Part shown: positions 20,716 through 30,523 of the stretch, piece by piece
How positions within the stretch are numbered: position 1 is the stretch's first letter
Layout: the number at the start of each line of letters is the position of its first letter
Assembly (NCBI GenBank): GCA_963791595.1
Contig: CAWBTF010000035.1
Span: 141,965 to 205,964 of the forward strand
DNA length: 64,000 bases
Reading direction: 5' to 3'
Origin: JAEMQF01 sp963791595
GTDB taxonomy: Bacteria > Pseudomonadota > Gammaproteobacteria > Burkholderiales > Burkholderiaceae_C
Notes under the pieces: model-generated
Database searches by the model: none
What the model was told of the DNA's origin: nothing
Seen by the model: only the letters and a program-made list of their open reading frames with translations
Made by a program: the position numbers and the translations under genes

Positions 20716-21878
20716 GAGGGATCCTTCAGTGCCTGCGCCAGGAGTTCGATGCCTTGTTCGATCTGCGCCGGCGCCGCGGTGACGAAGCTCAGCCGGAGCG
20801 TGTTCTTGCGCGGGCCGGATGCAAAAAACGCCGCGCCGGGGACAAAGGCCACGCCGCGCTGGACTGCCTTGGGCAACAGCGCCGCCGCGTCCACGCCTTC
20901 GGGCAGCTCGACCCAGAAGAACATGCCGCCGCTCGGCGCGTTCCAGCGGCAGCCCGGCGGCATGTGACGCTCCAGCGCGGTTCGCATCACGTCGCGCTGC
21001 GCCTTGTAGCGGGCGCGAATCGTCGGCACATGGTCACGCAGAAAACCGTCGCGGATGACCTCGTAGACCAGACGCTGGTTGAAGCCCGAAGTGTGCAGAT
21101 CGGCGGCCTGCTTGGCCTGCAGCAGCTTCGGGAATACCGGCTTGGGCGCAATCACGTACCCGAGGCGCAAGCCCGGCGCGAGGACCTTCGAGAACGAGCC
21201 CAGGTAGATCGTGCCCTCGGGCCAGTGCGACGCCAATGGGGCAGGCGGCACGGCCTCGAACCACAGGTCGCCGTAAGGGTTGTCTTCGACGATCGGCAGT
21301 CCTTGAGCGCGCGCCGCATCCACCAACGCAGCACGGCGCTCGGCGCCGACACAGCGCCCGCTCGGATTCTGGAAGTTCGGCAACATGTACAGAAAACGCG
21401 CGCCGCGCGCCTGGGCCAGGCCTTCCGGCAGCGGGCCGTCGGCGTCGCACTCGACGCTCACGACTTCGGGTTCATACGGCGCGAACGCCTGCAACGCGCC
21501 GAGGTAAGTGGGCGACTCGACGGCAACCTGGCTGCCCGCGTCGATCAACACCTTGCCCGCCAGGTCCAGCCCCTGCTGCGAGCCTGTCGTGATCAACACC
21601 TGACCCGCATCCGCGATCAGCCCTTGCGTCGCGAGTTCGGCGGCGACCCATTCGCGCAGCGGGCCGAAGCCTTCGCTCGCCGCGTACTGCAAGGCCTCGC
21701 GCGGCTGCTCGCGCAGCACGCGCTGCGAGGCTTCGCGCATCGCATCGATGGGGAACGAGTCTGGCGAGGGCAAGCCGCCGGCGAGCGAAATGATGCCCGG
21801 CTGCTCGGTGACCTTGAGGATCTCGCGGATCACCGAAGGGTTCATGCGCTCGGCCCGGCGCGCCATTTGAAAAATCAT
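20712..21878 (-). CDS. PLP-dependent aminotransferase, class I/II (2-aminoadipate/aromatic type)
   Basis: A 388-residue fold-type I aminotransferase. It has ISLAGGLPSPDSFP near the N-terminus, TTGSQQGLDL, NFQNPSGR, EDNPYGDL and the PLP lysine in GSFSKVLAPGLRLGY. The pattern fits the branch containing LysN/2-aminoadipate and aromatic or branched-chain aminotransferases; the substrate cannot be read from sequence. It is joined to the EamA transporter gene upstream and the PhzF gene downstream by four-base overlaps. Confidence 0.88.
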   Translation of the reverse strand: MIFQMARRAERMNPSVIREILKVTEQPGIISLAGGLPSPDSFPIDAMREASQRVLREQPREALQYAASEGFGPLREWVAAELATQGLIADAGQVLITTGSQQGLDLAGKVLIDAGSQVAVESPTYLGALQAFAPYEPEVVSVECDADGPLPEGLAQARGARFLYMLPNFQNPSGRCVGAERRAALVDAARAQGLPIVEDNPYGDLWFEAVPPAPLASHWPEGTIYLGSFSKVLAPGLRLGYVIAPKPVFPKLLQAKQAADLHTSGFNQRLVYEVIRDGFLRDHVPTIRARYKAQRDVMRTALERHMPPGCRWNAPSGGMFFWVELPEGVDAAALLPKAVQRGVAFVPGAAFFASGPRKNTLRLSFVTAAPAQIEQGIELLAQALKDPS

Positions 21879-22876
21879 GCGCTTCGATCTCCTTTGGCGT
21901 CGGTCTTGGCATTTGCCTCGGCGACTCCCTTGGCAACTTCCTGGGTCGCTCCGGTAGCCGCTTGATGATGGGCGACTGCGGGCGGCACCGTGTCGACCGG
22001 CATCTTCTTGCCGAGGAACACGGTGGCGATCACGGCGAGCGAGAACAGCACCGTGTCGAGTTCGAGCACCTCACCCAGCACCGGCACGGCGAACAGCAGC
22101 GCCAGAAACGGTTGAACCAGTTGCACCTGGCTCACCCGCACCGTGCCGCCGAGCGCCAGGCCGCGGTACCACGCAAAGAAGCCCAGCCACATCGAAAACA
22201 ACGCCACGTAGCCCAGGCCCAACCACGCCGAGGCCCGTGCCGGCTGCGCCGGCCAGCTCAGCAGGGTGGCCGGCAGCGTGAGCGGCAGGCTGAGCACCAG
22301 CACCCAGCAGATCACGCGTTGCGCGCTCATCTGTGCGGCCAGGCGCGCGCCAGCCACGTAGCCGACTGACGCGCTGGCGACGGCGAGCAGCAGCAGCCCG
22401 TCGGCGGCGCTCAATGCGCCACGCCCCTTGTGCGCGGCAAATCCCAGCACCAGCGCACAGCCGAGCACGGCGCACACCCAAAAGCCGAGCGAAGGGCGCT
22501 GCCGAAAGTAGAGCGCGGCGGCGAGTGCCGTGCCGAGCGGGAGCACACCGGTCACGACCGCGGCGTGCATCGCGTCGACATCGCGCAGCGCCAGGCCGAG
22601 GAAGAGCGGAAAACCGACCACGGTTCCGGCCGCGCACAGCGCCAGCGCGCCGGCTTGGCTGGCGCGCGGCCGTTCGGCGCGCAGCGCCAGCAGGACGACC
22701 AGGCTCAGCAGTCCAGCGAGCGCGGCACGGCCCGCCGTCACGAACAGCGGCGGCAGTTGCGGATCGATCGAGGCTCCGACCGCGAGGCGTGTCATCGGCA
22801 AGGTCATCGCGAAGATCACGACGCCGAGCAGCCCGAGCCACAGGCCCAAGGTTTCCTGGCGCGATGTCGTTGGCAT
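21875..22876 (-). CDS. EamA/DMT family transporter
   Basis: A 333-residue inner-membrane protein with about ten hydrophobic segments in two repeated halves, as in the drug/metabolite (EamA) superfamily, many members of which export amino acids or metabolites. A 35-residue hydrophilic Ala/Lys/Asp tail follows the last helix. It is the first gene of the operon with the aminotransferase and PhzF genes, and lies 119 bp from the divergent MocR regulator that probably controls it. Substrate unknown; an amino acid handled by the two enzymes is a reasonable inference. Confidence 0.88.
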   Translation of the reverse strand: MPTTSRQETLGLWLGLLGVVIFAMTLPMTRLAVGASIDPQLPPLFVTAGRAALAGLLSLVVLLALRAERPRASQAGALALCAAGTVVGFPLFLGLALRDVDAMHAAVVTGVLPLGTALAAALYFRQRPSLGFWVCAVLGCALVLGFAAHKGRGALSAADGLLLLAVASASVGYVAGARLAAQMSAQRVICWVLVLSLPLTLPATLLSWPAQPARASAWLGLGYVALFSMWLGFFAWYRGLALGGTVRVSQVQLVQPFLALLFAVPVLGEVLELDTVLFSLAVIATVFLGKKMPVDTVPPAVAHHQAATGATQEVAKGVAEANAKTDAKGDRSA

Positions 22877-22995
22877 GGATGAGTTGGCTTGTCGGGCGTT
22901 GCCGGTAGGGGGTCGATCCAGGCCAGTCTATGCCGCAAGACCAGCACACAGGCCATACACTTTGTGGCCCAATTGGACGATCTGTACTGCCAAAA

Positions 22996-24495
22996 ATGAC
23001 CAGCACACCGCAAACGTCGCCCCCAGTCGCTGGCTCGGCGCTGCCCCCCGCCGCATTCGGCACTGCACAGGCAGCACAAGTGCTGTCGCACCGTGCCGAC
23101 ACGACGCTGATCGAGCAGCTGACGGCGCGGTTTGCCGAGCGCATTCGCCAGCGCCTGCTGGCCCCGGGCGCGCGCCTGCCTTCGGTGCGCGACTGCGCGC
23201 GCCGCCACGGCGTCAGCCCGTCGACCGTGGTCGCCGCCTATGACCAGTTGCAGGCGCATGGGCTGGTGGAGGCGCGCAGCCGGCGCGGCTTCTTCGTGCG
23301 CTCGGCGGCGCCGGATGCAGCGGCCGGCGAAGCGCGGCCGGCGGTGGCCGCGCGCATGCCGTTGCCGATCAACGCAACCTCGCTGATCCGCGGCATGTTC
23401 CAGTCCCCGCTGGGGCAGCCGATGCCAGGCCTCGGAACGCTGCCGATCGACTGGCTCGACCTGCCCCTGCTCGCCAGCGCGCTGCGCAAAGTGATGCGCG
23501 GCACGGCGCTCGGCTCGTGCCTGCTCGAATATGGCGAGCCCTCTGGCGACGCACGGCTGCGGCGCGCACTCGCCACCCGTCTGGCCGACATCGGCGTGAA
23601 CGCGACCGCGCAGCAAATCGTCACCACGCTCGGCGCAACCCACGGCCTGGACGTGGTGACGCGCACCCTGCTCAAGCCGGGCGACAGCGTGCTCGTCGAC
23701 GAGCCCGGCTGGTCGATCGAGTACGCCCGTCTCGCGGCGATGGGCATGCGCATCCTGCCGGTGCCGCGCGGCGAAGATGGCCCGGACCTGGTCACGATGC
23801 AGCGCCTCATCGACGCCCAACCCACCGGGCAGCAGCCTCGCCTGTACGTCACGGTGTCGGTGCTGCACAACCCGACCGGTGCGTCGCTGTCTCTGCAAAC
23901 AGCGCATCGCGTCTTGCAGCTCGCACAGAAGAATCACTTGCACATCGTTGAAGACGACAGCTACGCCTACCTCGCCGCGCCGCACCTGCCGCGGCTGGCC
24001 GCGCTCGATGCGCTGGAGCGCACGGTCTACATCGGCGGCTTCTCGAAGATTCTGACGCCGGGTTGGCGCGTCGGCTTCATCGCCGCGCCGCCCGAGCTGG
24101 TGGAGCGTTTCATTGACACCAAGCTGCTCGGCACGCTCACGACACCGGCGCTCACCGAATCGGCGCTCGCGGTCTGTCTCGAGCAGGGGCTGCTGCGGCG
24201 CCACGCCGAACGCATCAACGCCAAGCTCGACGCCGCGCGGGCGCGCACCGTGAAACTCGCGTTGGCCCATGGTTGCCGCTTCGCTTCGCCGCCGCGCGGC
24301 TTGTTCGGCTGGGTCGACACCGGCGTGGACACCGAACGCCTGGCACATGTGATGCTCGACGCAGGCTGGCTGCTCGCGCCGGGAGCGCTGTTCCATGCGA
24401 CGCATCGTGCGACGACGCTGATGCGCATCAACTTCGCGAGTACCCAAGACCAGCACTTCTGGCGCGACTTCGCGCGGGCTCGTAACAATATGTAG
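22996..24495 (+). CDS. MocR-family transcriptional regulator (GntR HTH plus aminotransferase domain)
   Basis: A 499-residue fusion regulator. The N-terminal GntR winged helix includes LLAPGARLPSVRDCARRHGV and STVVAAYDQLQAHGLVEARS. The C-terminal half is a fold-type I PLP domain with LEYGEPSGDARLR, VSVLHNPTGASL, EDDSYAYL and the PLP-type lysine in GGFSKILTPGWRVGF. Such regulators sense PLP or an amino-acid adduct. It is divergent from the EamA-aminotransferase-PhzF operon, its likely target. The ATG at 22996 is preferred over one at 22930 because the conserved part starts soon after it. Confidence 0.9.
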   Translation: MTSTPQTSPPVAGSALPPAAFGTAQAAQVLSHRADTTLIEQLTARFAERIRQRLLAPGARLPSVRDCARRHGVSPSTVVAAYDQLQAHGLVEARSRRGFFVRSAAPDAAAGEARPAVAARMPLPINATSLIRGMFQSPLGQPMPGLGTLPIDWLDLPLLASALRKVMRGTALGSCLLEYGEPSGDARLRRALATRLADIGVNATAQQIVTTLGATHGLDVVTRTLLKPGDSVLVDEPGWSIEYARLAAMGMRILPVPRGEDGPDLVTMQRLIDAQPTGQQPRLYVTVSVLHNPTGASLSLQTAHRVLQLAQKNHLHIVEDDSYAYLAAPHLPRLAALDALERTVYIGGFSKILTPGWRVGFIAAPPELVERFIDTKLLGTLTTPALTESALAVCLEQGLLRRHAERINAKLDAARARTVKLALAHGCRFASPPRGLFGWVDTGVDTERLAHVMLDAGWLLAPGALFHATHRATTLMRINFASTQDQHFWRDFARARNNM

Positions 24496-24539
24496 ACATT
24501 GCCCGGAAGGGCCGCGGCCGCGAGTCAAAATGGCATGCC

Positions 24540-25295
24540 ATGCCGCCGCAATCATTCGAATCGACGCTGCCGTACGAAGACCGCTCCCAGGCGCGGCCGA
24601 TGCGCGGCGCGGCGCACCCGGCCACACTGTCGATCGAGTTTCACGACACCGATCCCGACGAGTCGACGCTGAGCCCATCGCTGCGTGCCGACCTGAGCCG
24701 CTTCGACGACGAGGAAAACGGCGCCGACCTGCTGGGCGTGCTGGCCGCCTGCCTGCGCCACGGCAAACGCGTGACGATTCACTTGCAGTGCGGTCGTCAC
24801 GCGTTGCCGCTCACCGTGTTTCCACAAGAGCAGCTGATTCACTGCTCGATGTCGATGATCGAACAGATGGCGCAGCACATGGCAGAGTTGAGCGTGCTGC
24901 ATGTCGAAGCGGCGTGGATTGCGCCACCGGGAAGACCCGATCTCAACCCAGCGGGCGTGAACCCGATGCTGCACCCACTCGCCCCGTTTGCATGGGAGCT
25001 GGCGATGCGCGGTGCACGGCGCGAGCTGTTGCCCGAGATCGGCGGATCGGCCGCCTACCGCGTCGCACCCGGCACCGACTTTTCGCGCCTGCCGGTGCGC
25101 GGCCCGCTGCTTGCGAGCCTGACGCGGCTGCGCCACCAGGCGGCGAACCTGCGCGAGCTCTCCACCTGGCCGGGCTTGGACAGCGGGCGCGCGAAGCGGC
25201 TGCTGAATGCGTTGTACCTGCAGGCCGGTTTGATCGTTAGCCGGGCCCACCCCGAGGCGGCGAGCGACAGTTGGTTCGGCGCGCTCGGGCGCTGA
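24540..25295 (+). CDS. Hypothetical protein
   Basis: A 251-residue soluble protein that I do not recognise. Composition and codon pattern are those of a real gene, and competing frames are Arg/Ala-rich shadows. There is no signal peptide or membrane helix. A central part (KRVTIHLQCGRHALPLTVFP) and a helical C-terminal half (LLASLTRLRHQAANLREL) suggest a folded two-part protein. It starts 44 bp after the MocR gene on the same strand and converges on uup. Confidence 0.65.
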   Translation: MPPQSFESTLPYEDRSQARPMRGAAHPATLSIEFHDTDPDESTLSPSLRADLSRFDDEENGADLLGVLAACLRHGKRVTIHLQCGRHALPLTVFPQEQLIHCSMSMIEQMAQHMAELSVLHVEAAWIAPPGRPDLNPAGVNPMLHPLAPFAWELAMRGARRELLPEIGGSAAYRVAPGTDFSRLPVRGPLLASLTRLRHQAANLRELSTWPGLDSGRAKRLLNALYLQAGLIVSRAHPEAASDSWFGALGR

Positions 25296-25365
25296 ACGGG
25301 CCCGACTCGGCACCAGCCCGTCGCCGCCGCAGGCTGACCCGCAGCCGGCCGTTCGCTGAACTCGA

Positions 25366-27292
25366 TCAGCCGCGCTGGCCCAGCGCCTCCCAACGTTCCA
25401 GCGCCAAGGTCAACTCGGCATCGATCTGCGCGTAGCGGGTCTGCGCCGCCACGGCGCGGTCGGTCTGGGTGCGATAGATGTCGGCGTCGGCGAGCAGCAC
25501 GCCCAGCTCCTTCTGTTCGTTCTCCAGGCGTTCGATTCGCTGCGGCAATTCGTCGAGTTCGCGCTGTTCCTTGAAACTCAGCTTGCGCGGTTTGGCCGCT
25601 GCCGAGAGCTTGGACGCGGCGGGCCCACGCGCGGCCACTGGGACGGGTGGCGTTGCACTGCGCGCTTGGGCGTCGCGCAGCGCGAGGCCGCGCGCTCGCT
25701 GCTGCTCCCAGTCTCGATAGCCGCCTTCGTACTCGCGCCACAAGCCCGGCGCTTCATCGCCGGCCCAGGCGATGGTGCTGGTGACGACGTTGTCGAGAAA
25801 GCGCCGGTCGTGGCTCACCAGGAACACGGTGCCGGCGTAGGTTTGCAGCAGCTCTTCGAGCAATTCGAGCGTGTCGATGTCCAGGTCGTTCGTCGGCTCG
25901 TCGAGCACGAGCACGTTCGCGGGCAATGCGAACAGGCGCGCGAGCAAGACGCGGTTGCGTTCACCGCCGCTGAGGGTCCGTACCGGCGAATTGGCGCGTT
26001 CCGGCGAGAACAGGAAGTCGCTCAAATAGCCCATCACATGGCGCCGCGCGCCGTTGATCTCGACCCACTCGCTGCCCGGGCTGATGGTGTCGGCCAGCGT
26101 CGCGTTCAAGTCGAGGCGGCTGCGCAGCTGGTCGAAGTAGGCCACTTCCAGGCGCGTTCCGAGACGCACCTTGCCGGAGAGCGGCGCGAGCTCGCCGAGG
26201 ATCAATTTCAGCAGCGTCGTCTTGCCGCAGCCGTTCGGGCCGATCAGGCCGACCTTGTCGCCGCGCAGGATCGTCGCGCTGAACTGCTTGACGAGCAGCG
26301 GCCCGCCGAAGCCGATGCTCACGTCGCGCAGTTCGGCGACGATTTTCCCGCTCGGCACGCCTGAGTCGACTTCGAGCCGCACCTGGCCGAGCGACTCGCG
26401 CCGCGCGATCCGCTGTGCGCGCAGTGCCTGCAGGCGCTGCACGCGACCGACGCTGCGCGTGCGCCGCGCCTCGACCCCCTTGCGCACCCACACCTCTTCC
26501 TGCGCGAGCAGCTTGTCGGCGCGCGCGCTGGCGAGCAGCTCCGAGGCGATCTGCTCTTCCTTGACGCGCTCGTAGGAGCTGAAGTTGCCGGGGTAGCTGC
26601 GCAGCGTGCCACGGTCGAGCTCGACGATGCGCGTGACGACGTTGTCGAGAAAGTCGCGGTCGTGCGTCACCAGCATCACGGCGCCGCGAAAGTCTCGCAG
26701 CAACGCCTCGAGCCAGGCGATCGAGTCGAGGTCGAGGTGGTTCGTCGGCTCGTCGAGTAGCAGCACGTCGGGCACGGCGACGAGCGCCTGCGCGAGGGCG
26801 ACGCGCTTTTTCATGCCGCCGCTGAGTTCATCGACGCGGCGCGCGCCGTCCAGATGCAGATGGGTCAGCGTGGTCTGCACGCGCTGCTCCCAATTCCACG
26901 CGTCGAGCGCTTCGATGCGCGTGTGCAGCGCGTCGAAAGTGGCGTCATGCGCCGCACCATGCGCGGCGTCGCCGGCCGCATGTTCTTCATAGGCGGCGCG
27001 CACCGCCTTGGCCTCGGCGACGCCCTCGCTCACCGCGTCGAACACGGTTGCGTGGGTCTCGAACAGCGGCTCTTGAGCCACGTAGCGAATGCGCAGACCC
27101 TTGGGTCAATTGCAGCAGGCCGTCGTCGAGCCGCTCCAGCCCGGCAACGATTTTCAGCAGCGACGACTTGCCTGCACCGTTGCGGCCGATGAGGCCGAGG
27201 CGTTCACCGAGTTCGAGCGAAAACGCCGCGCTGTCGAGCAGCGCGACATGCCCGAAAGCGAGGCGCGCGTTGGAAAGTGAGAGAACAGCCAT
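25366..27292 (-). CDS. uup: ABC-F ATPase, Uup-like, reading frame broken by an apparent 1-base insertion
   Basis: A soluble protein with two ABC domains and no membrane part, of the ABC-F family acting on ribosomes; Uup is linked to DNA transposition precision and ribosome assembly. The first Walker A is GRNGAGKSS, the second GPNGCGKTT; signature motifs are LSGGMKKRVAL and LSGGERNRVLL; a C-terminal coiled coil follows. The N-terminal part (start MAVLSLSNARLAFG at 27292) goes out of frame after LQLTQG: the minus strand has GGGT where GGT would restore LTQGLRIRYVAQEP. The extra base is in the C-run at 27098-27100. Corrected length is 641 residues (E. coli Uup 635). Confidence 0.85.
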
Positions 27293-27361
27293 GGCCCGAT
27301 TGTCTCGTGCCCACGGTATTGCCCCCGTTCTCTCGCGCCGATCGTCGCGTCGGCATCGCGT

Positions 27362-28315
27362 TCACGTCATCGACTGAACCGCGCGTTCCAGGGCTTCGAC
27401 GAACATCGTGGCAACGTCAAAGCCCGACTGTTGCGCAATTTCCTGAAACCCCGTGGGACTCGTGACGTTGATTTCGGTGACGCAATCGCCGATCACGTCC
27501 AGCCCCACCAGCAGCAGGCCGCGCGCGGCCAGCACCGGGCCCAGTCGCTCGGCAATTTCGCGGTCACGCACTGAGAGCGGCTGCGCCACGCCTTTGCCGC
27601 CCACCGCGAGGTTGCCGCGAATCTCGGTGCCCTGCGGAATTCGCGCCAGCGCAAACGGCACCGGCACGCCGCCAATCAGCAGCACGCGCTTGTCGCCCTG
27701 TTTGATGGCCGTGAGGTAACGCTGCACCATCACGGTGGTCGCGCCGCCGCGGTTCAGCGTCTCGACGATGCTGCCCAGGTTCAGCCCATCGGGCCCGACC
27801 CGAAAGATGCCCATGCCGCCCATGCCGTCGAGCGGCTTGAGGATGATGTCGCTGTGCTCGGCGTGAAAGGATTTGATCTCGGCCTCGTCGCGCGTCACCA
27901 GCGTCGGCGCGATCACGTCGGGAAACTCCATGATCGCGAGCTTCTCGGGGTGATCGCGCAGCGCCGACGGCCGGTTGAAGACCCGCGCGCCTTCGCGCTC
28001 GGCTTGCTGCAACAGGTGCGTCGCGTAGAAGTATTCGCTGTCGAACGGCGGGTCCTTGCGCATCACCACGGCGTCCATCTCGGCCAGCGCGAGCGTCGCG
28101 CGGCGGTGTTGCGTGAACCAGTCTTTCGCATCGCCCGTCAGGGCGATCTCGCGCAGCGGCGCGCTCACCTTGCCGCCGCGCCGCCACGACAGATCGCGCG
28201 GCTCGCAGGCGAACAGTGCATGGCCGCGCGCGGCGGCGACACGCAGCATCGCGAAGGTGGAATCCTTGTAGGTCTTGAAGCCTTCCAGCGGGTCGGCGAC
28301 GAACAGCAGCTTCAT
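27362..28315 (-). CDS. gshB: Glutathione synthetase
   Basis: A 317-residue ATP-grasp ligase that joins glycine to gamma-glutamylcysteine. It has the family start FVADPLEGFKTYKDSTFAML, the MRKDPPFDSEYFYATHLL block, LKPLDGMGGMGIFR (glycine-rich ATP loop) and DVIGDCVTEINVTSPTGFQE. The ATG at 28315 overlaps the benE stop by four bases. gshA lies 4.5 kb away on the same strand, separated by benE, the amidotransferase and kup. Confidence 0.96.
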   Translation of the reverse strand: MKLLFVADPLEGFKTYKDSTFAMLRVAAARGHALFACEPRDLSWRRGGKVSAPLREIALTGDAKDWFTQHRRATLALAEMDAVVMRKDPPFDSEYFYATHLLQQAEREGARVFNRPSALRDHPEKLAIMEFPDVIAPTLVTRDEAEIKSFHAEHSDIILKPLDGMGGMGIFRVGPDGLNLGSIVETLNRGGATTVMVQRYLTAIKQGDKRVLLIGGVPVPFALARIPQGTEIRGNLAVGGKGVAQPLSVRDREIAERLGPVLAARGLLLVGLDVIGDCVTEINVTSPTGFQEIAQQSGFDVATMFVEALERAVQSMT

Positions 28316-29520
28316 GGTTTCACGGGGTTCGGCTTGACGCGGGGCCGCCACTGTTGCACAAAAAGCGTCAGCGCGCCGGCCAGCACGCCCCACAGCGCCG
28401 AGCCGATGCCGGCGATCTGCAAGCCGCTCAGCGTGACCAGGAACGTGATCAGCGCGGCTTCGCGGTGCGCCTCGTCTTTCACCGCCGCCGCCAAGCCACC
28501 GCCGATGCTGCCCAGCAGCGCCAGGCCAGCCACCGCGAGAATGAGTTCGCGCGGCAGCGCCTCCAGGACACCGGCCACCGCCGCACCGAACAACGCGACG
28601 GCGCAGTAGATCGCGCCGCACACGGCGGCGGCCATGTAGCGGCGCTGGGGGTCCGCGTGCGCTTCGCGGCCCATGCAGATCGCCGCGGTGATCGCCGCGA
28701 GGTTCAGCGCGAATGCGCCGAAGGGCGCGAGCAGCAGCGTCGTCACGCCGGTGAGCGTGATGATCCTGGAGATCGGCATCGCATAGCCCGCGGCGCGAAT
28801 CGCCGCAACGCCCGGCAGGTTTTGCGACGCCATCGTGACGATGAACAGCGGCAGCGCCAGGTTCACCGCCGCGCGCCAGGTGAACTCGGGCGCGGTGAAC
28901 ACTGGCAGCGTCAGGCTCGCGTCCAGCAGCGGGACGACCATCCGGCTTTCCGCGAGAGACCACAGCATACCCACTGCCAGCACGACGGGAATGGCGTAAC
29001 GCGGCCAGGCCCGTCGACCGACGAGGTAGGCGAGCAGCATCGCCAGCACCAGGCCAAGTGCCGATTGGGCGGCGAGGAAGGCGTCAATCGCGAAGCGCGC
29101 CAACACGCCCGCGAGCAGCGCGCTCGCCAACGCCATCGGAATCCTGTCCATGATGCGTTCGAACCAGCCGGTTACGCCGCACAGTGTGATCAACAGCGCG
29201 CACAACATGAACGCGCCGGTGGCCTCCGCCATGCCGAACCCGCCGCCAGAGCCGGTGGTGGCGGCGGTGGCGAGTACGGCGGCGCCGGGCGTGCTCCACG
29301 CCACCATGACAGGCTGGCGCAGCCACAGCGACGGCAGCAACGAGCCCAGCCCCATGCCCAGGCCCAGTGCCCACATCCAGGAACCGAGCTGGGCGGGAGT
29401 GGCGCCAAATCCGTTGGCGGCCTGGAACACGATCGCCACCGAACTCGTGAAACCCACCAGCACCGCGACGAATCCGGCACTCGCTGCGGACAGGGAGAAG
29501 TCGCTGGCCCAGGATTTCAT
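28312..29520 (-). CDS. benE: Benzoate/H+ symporter family protein BenE
   Basis: A 402-residue inner-membrane protein with about 11-12 hydrophobic segments and the BenE features PLFIVTMASQNLPGVAAIRA and GVTTLLLAPFGAFALNLAAI. Relatives import benzoate with protons, but no aromatic degradation genes are adjacent, so the ligand is uncertain. The ATG at 29520 is chosen (MKSWASDFSLSAASAGFVAV); an upstream ATG at 29580 adds only polar residues. The stop overlaps gshB. Confidence 0.85.
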   Translation of the reverse strand: MKSWASDFSLSAASAGFVAVLVGFTSSVAIVFQAANGFGATPAQLGSWMWALGLGMGLGSLLPSLWLRQPVMVAWSTPGAAVLATAATTGSGGGFGMAEATGAFMLCALLITLCGVTGWFERIMDRIPMALASALLAGVLARFAIDAFLAAQSALGLVLAMLLAYLVGRRAWPRYAIPVVLAVGMLWSLAESRMVVPLLDASLTLPVFTAPEFTWRAAVNLALPLFIVTMASQNLPGVAAIRAAGYAMPISRIITLTGVTTLLLAPFGAFALNLAAITAAICMGREAHADPQRRYMAAAVCGAIYCAVALFGAAVAGVLEALPRELILAVAGLALLGSIGGGLAAAVKDEAHREAALITFLVTLSGLQIAGIGSALWGVLAGALTLFVQQWRPRVKPNPVKP

Positions 29521-29665
29521 GGTCGCCTGAGCATAACGGTGCGGCCGCCGCGATCCCGGCACCTGGGACGCATTCGACACTTTCGGCGCTTTCGCACGCC
29601 CTCATTCGCTACATCGGGAGTGCGCCACGCCGATATCGCAGAGTCCCCCTACCGCCTGCCGCCCC

Positions 29666-30523
29666 ATGTGCCGTTTCATCGCCTACCTCGGAACACCCAT
29701 CTTTCTCGAAGAACTGGTGTGCAAGCCACGCCACTCGCTGCTGCACCAATCACTGCGCGCCGAAGAATCGAAAACCGCGACCCAGGGCGACGGCTTCGGG
29801 CTGGGCTGGTACGGCGAGCGACCCGAGCCCGCGGTGTACCGCGAAATCCTGCCGGCATGGTCTGACGAAAACCTGCTCAACCTGTGCACCACGCTGCGTT
29901 CCGGCGCTTTCTTCGCGCATGTGCGCGCCGCCACGGGAACCGCAATCTCGCGCCAGAACTGTCACCCGTTTCGCCATGGCCGCTACCTGTTCATGCACAA
30001 CGGCCAGGTCGGCGGCTACCACCAGATTCGCCGCTCTCTCGAAGCGCAGCTGCCCGACGCCCTCTACGCGCGGCGTTTGGGCGCGACCGATTCCGAGCTG
30101 ATGTTTCTGTTGGCGCTGGCCGGCATCGAGCGCGGCGAAGAGCCCGGCGCGGCGGTCGTGAACGTGTTCGAGCGCACGGTGCAACGCATGCGCGAGGCCG
30201 GCATTGAGCAGCCGCTGCGCTTCTGTGCCGCGTTGACCGACGGCCAGACCTTGCACGCGTTTCGCCTGGCCAGCGACGCCGAGCCGCCGACGCTGTACCT
30301 GCGCCGGGGCATCCGCGGCGACGTGGTCGCCTCCGAGCCGCTGGGCGATGGGGGCGACGAGTGGCAGGCCTTGGCTCCCGGCGCGGTGGTGCGTCTGTCG
30401 CGCGCTGCCTATCGCATCAAGCACGTTCTGCCGATGCAAGGTGCTGCGCCGGCCGTGACACCTGTTGCCACACCCACCGTCGCGACAGTCGCGGCACCCG
30501 CCGCGACGCCCGAGATGGCCTAG
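29666..30523 (+). CDS. Class II glutamine amidotransferase (EgtC/YafJ-like)
   Basis: A 285-residue protein with the class II amidotransferase N-terminal nucleophile: MCRFIAYLG places Cys2 at the start after methionine removal. GDGFGLGWYG and FFAHVRAAT, and FMHNGQVGGY, are the glutamine-binding elements. No synthase domain is fused, so the ammonia or amide acceptor is unknown; EgtC (ergothioneine) and YafJ are related. The C-terminal 25 residues are a low-complexity Ala/Pro/Val/Thr tail. The TAG stop is the first triplet of a long inverted repeat shared with convergent kup. Confidence 0.85.
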   Translation: MCRFIAYLGTPIFLEELVCKPRHSLLHQSLRAEESKTATQGDGFGLGWYGERPEPAVYREILPAWSDENLLNLCTTLRSGAFFAHVRAATGTAISRQNCHPFRHGRYLFMHNGQVGGYHQIRRSLEAQLPDALYARRLGATDSELMFLLALAGIERGEEPGAAVVNVFERTVQRMREAGIEQPLRFCAALTDGQTLHAFRLASDAEPPTLYLRRGIRGDVVASEPLGDGGDEWQALAPGAVVRLSRAAYRIKHVLPMQGAAPAVTPVATPTVATVAAPAATPEMA

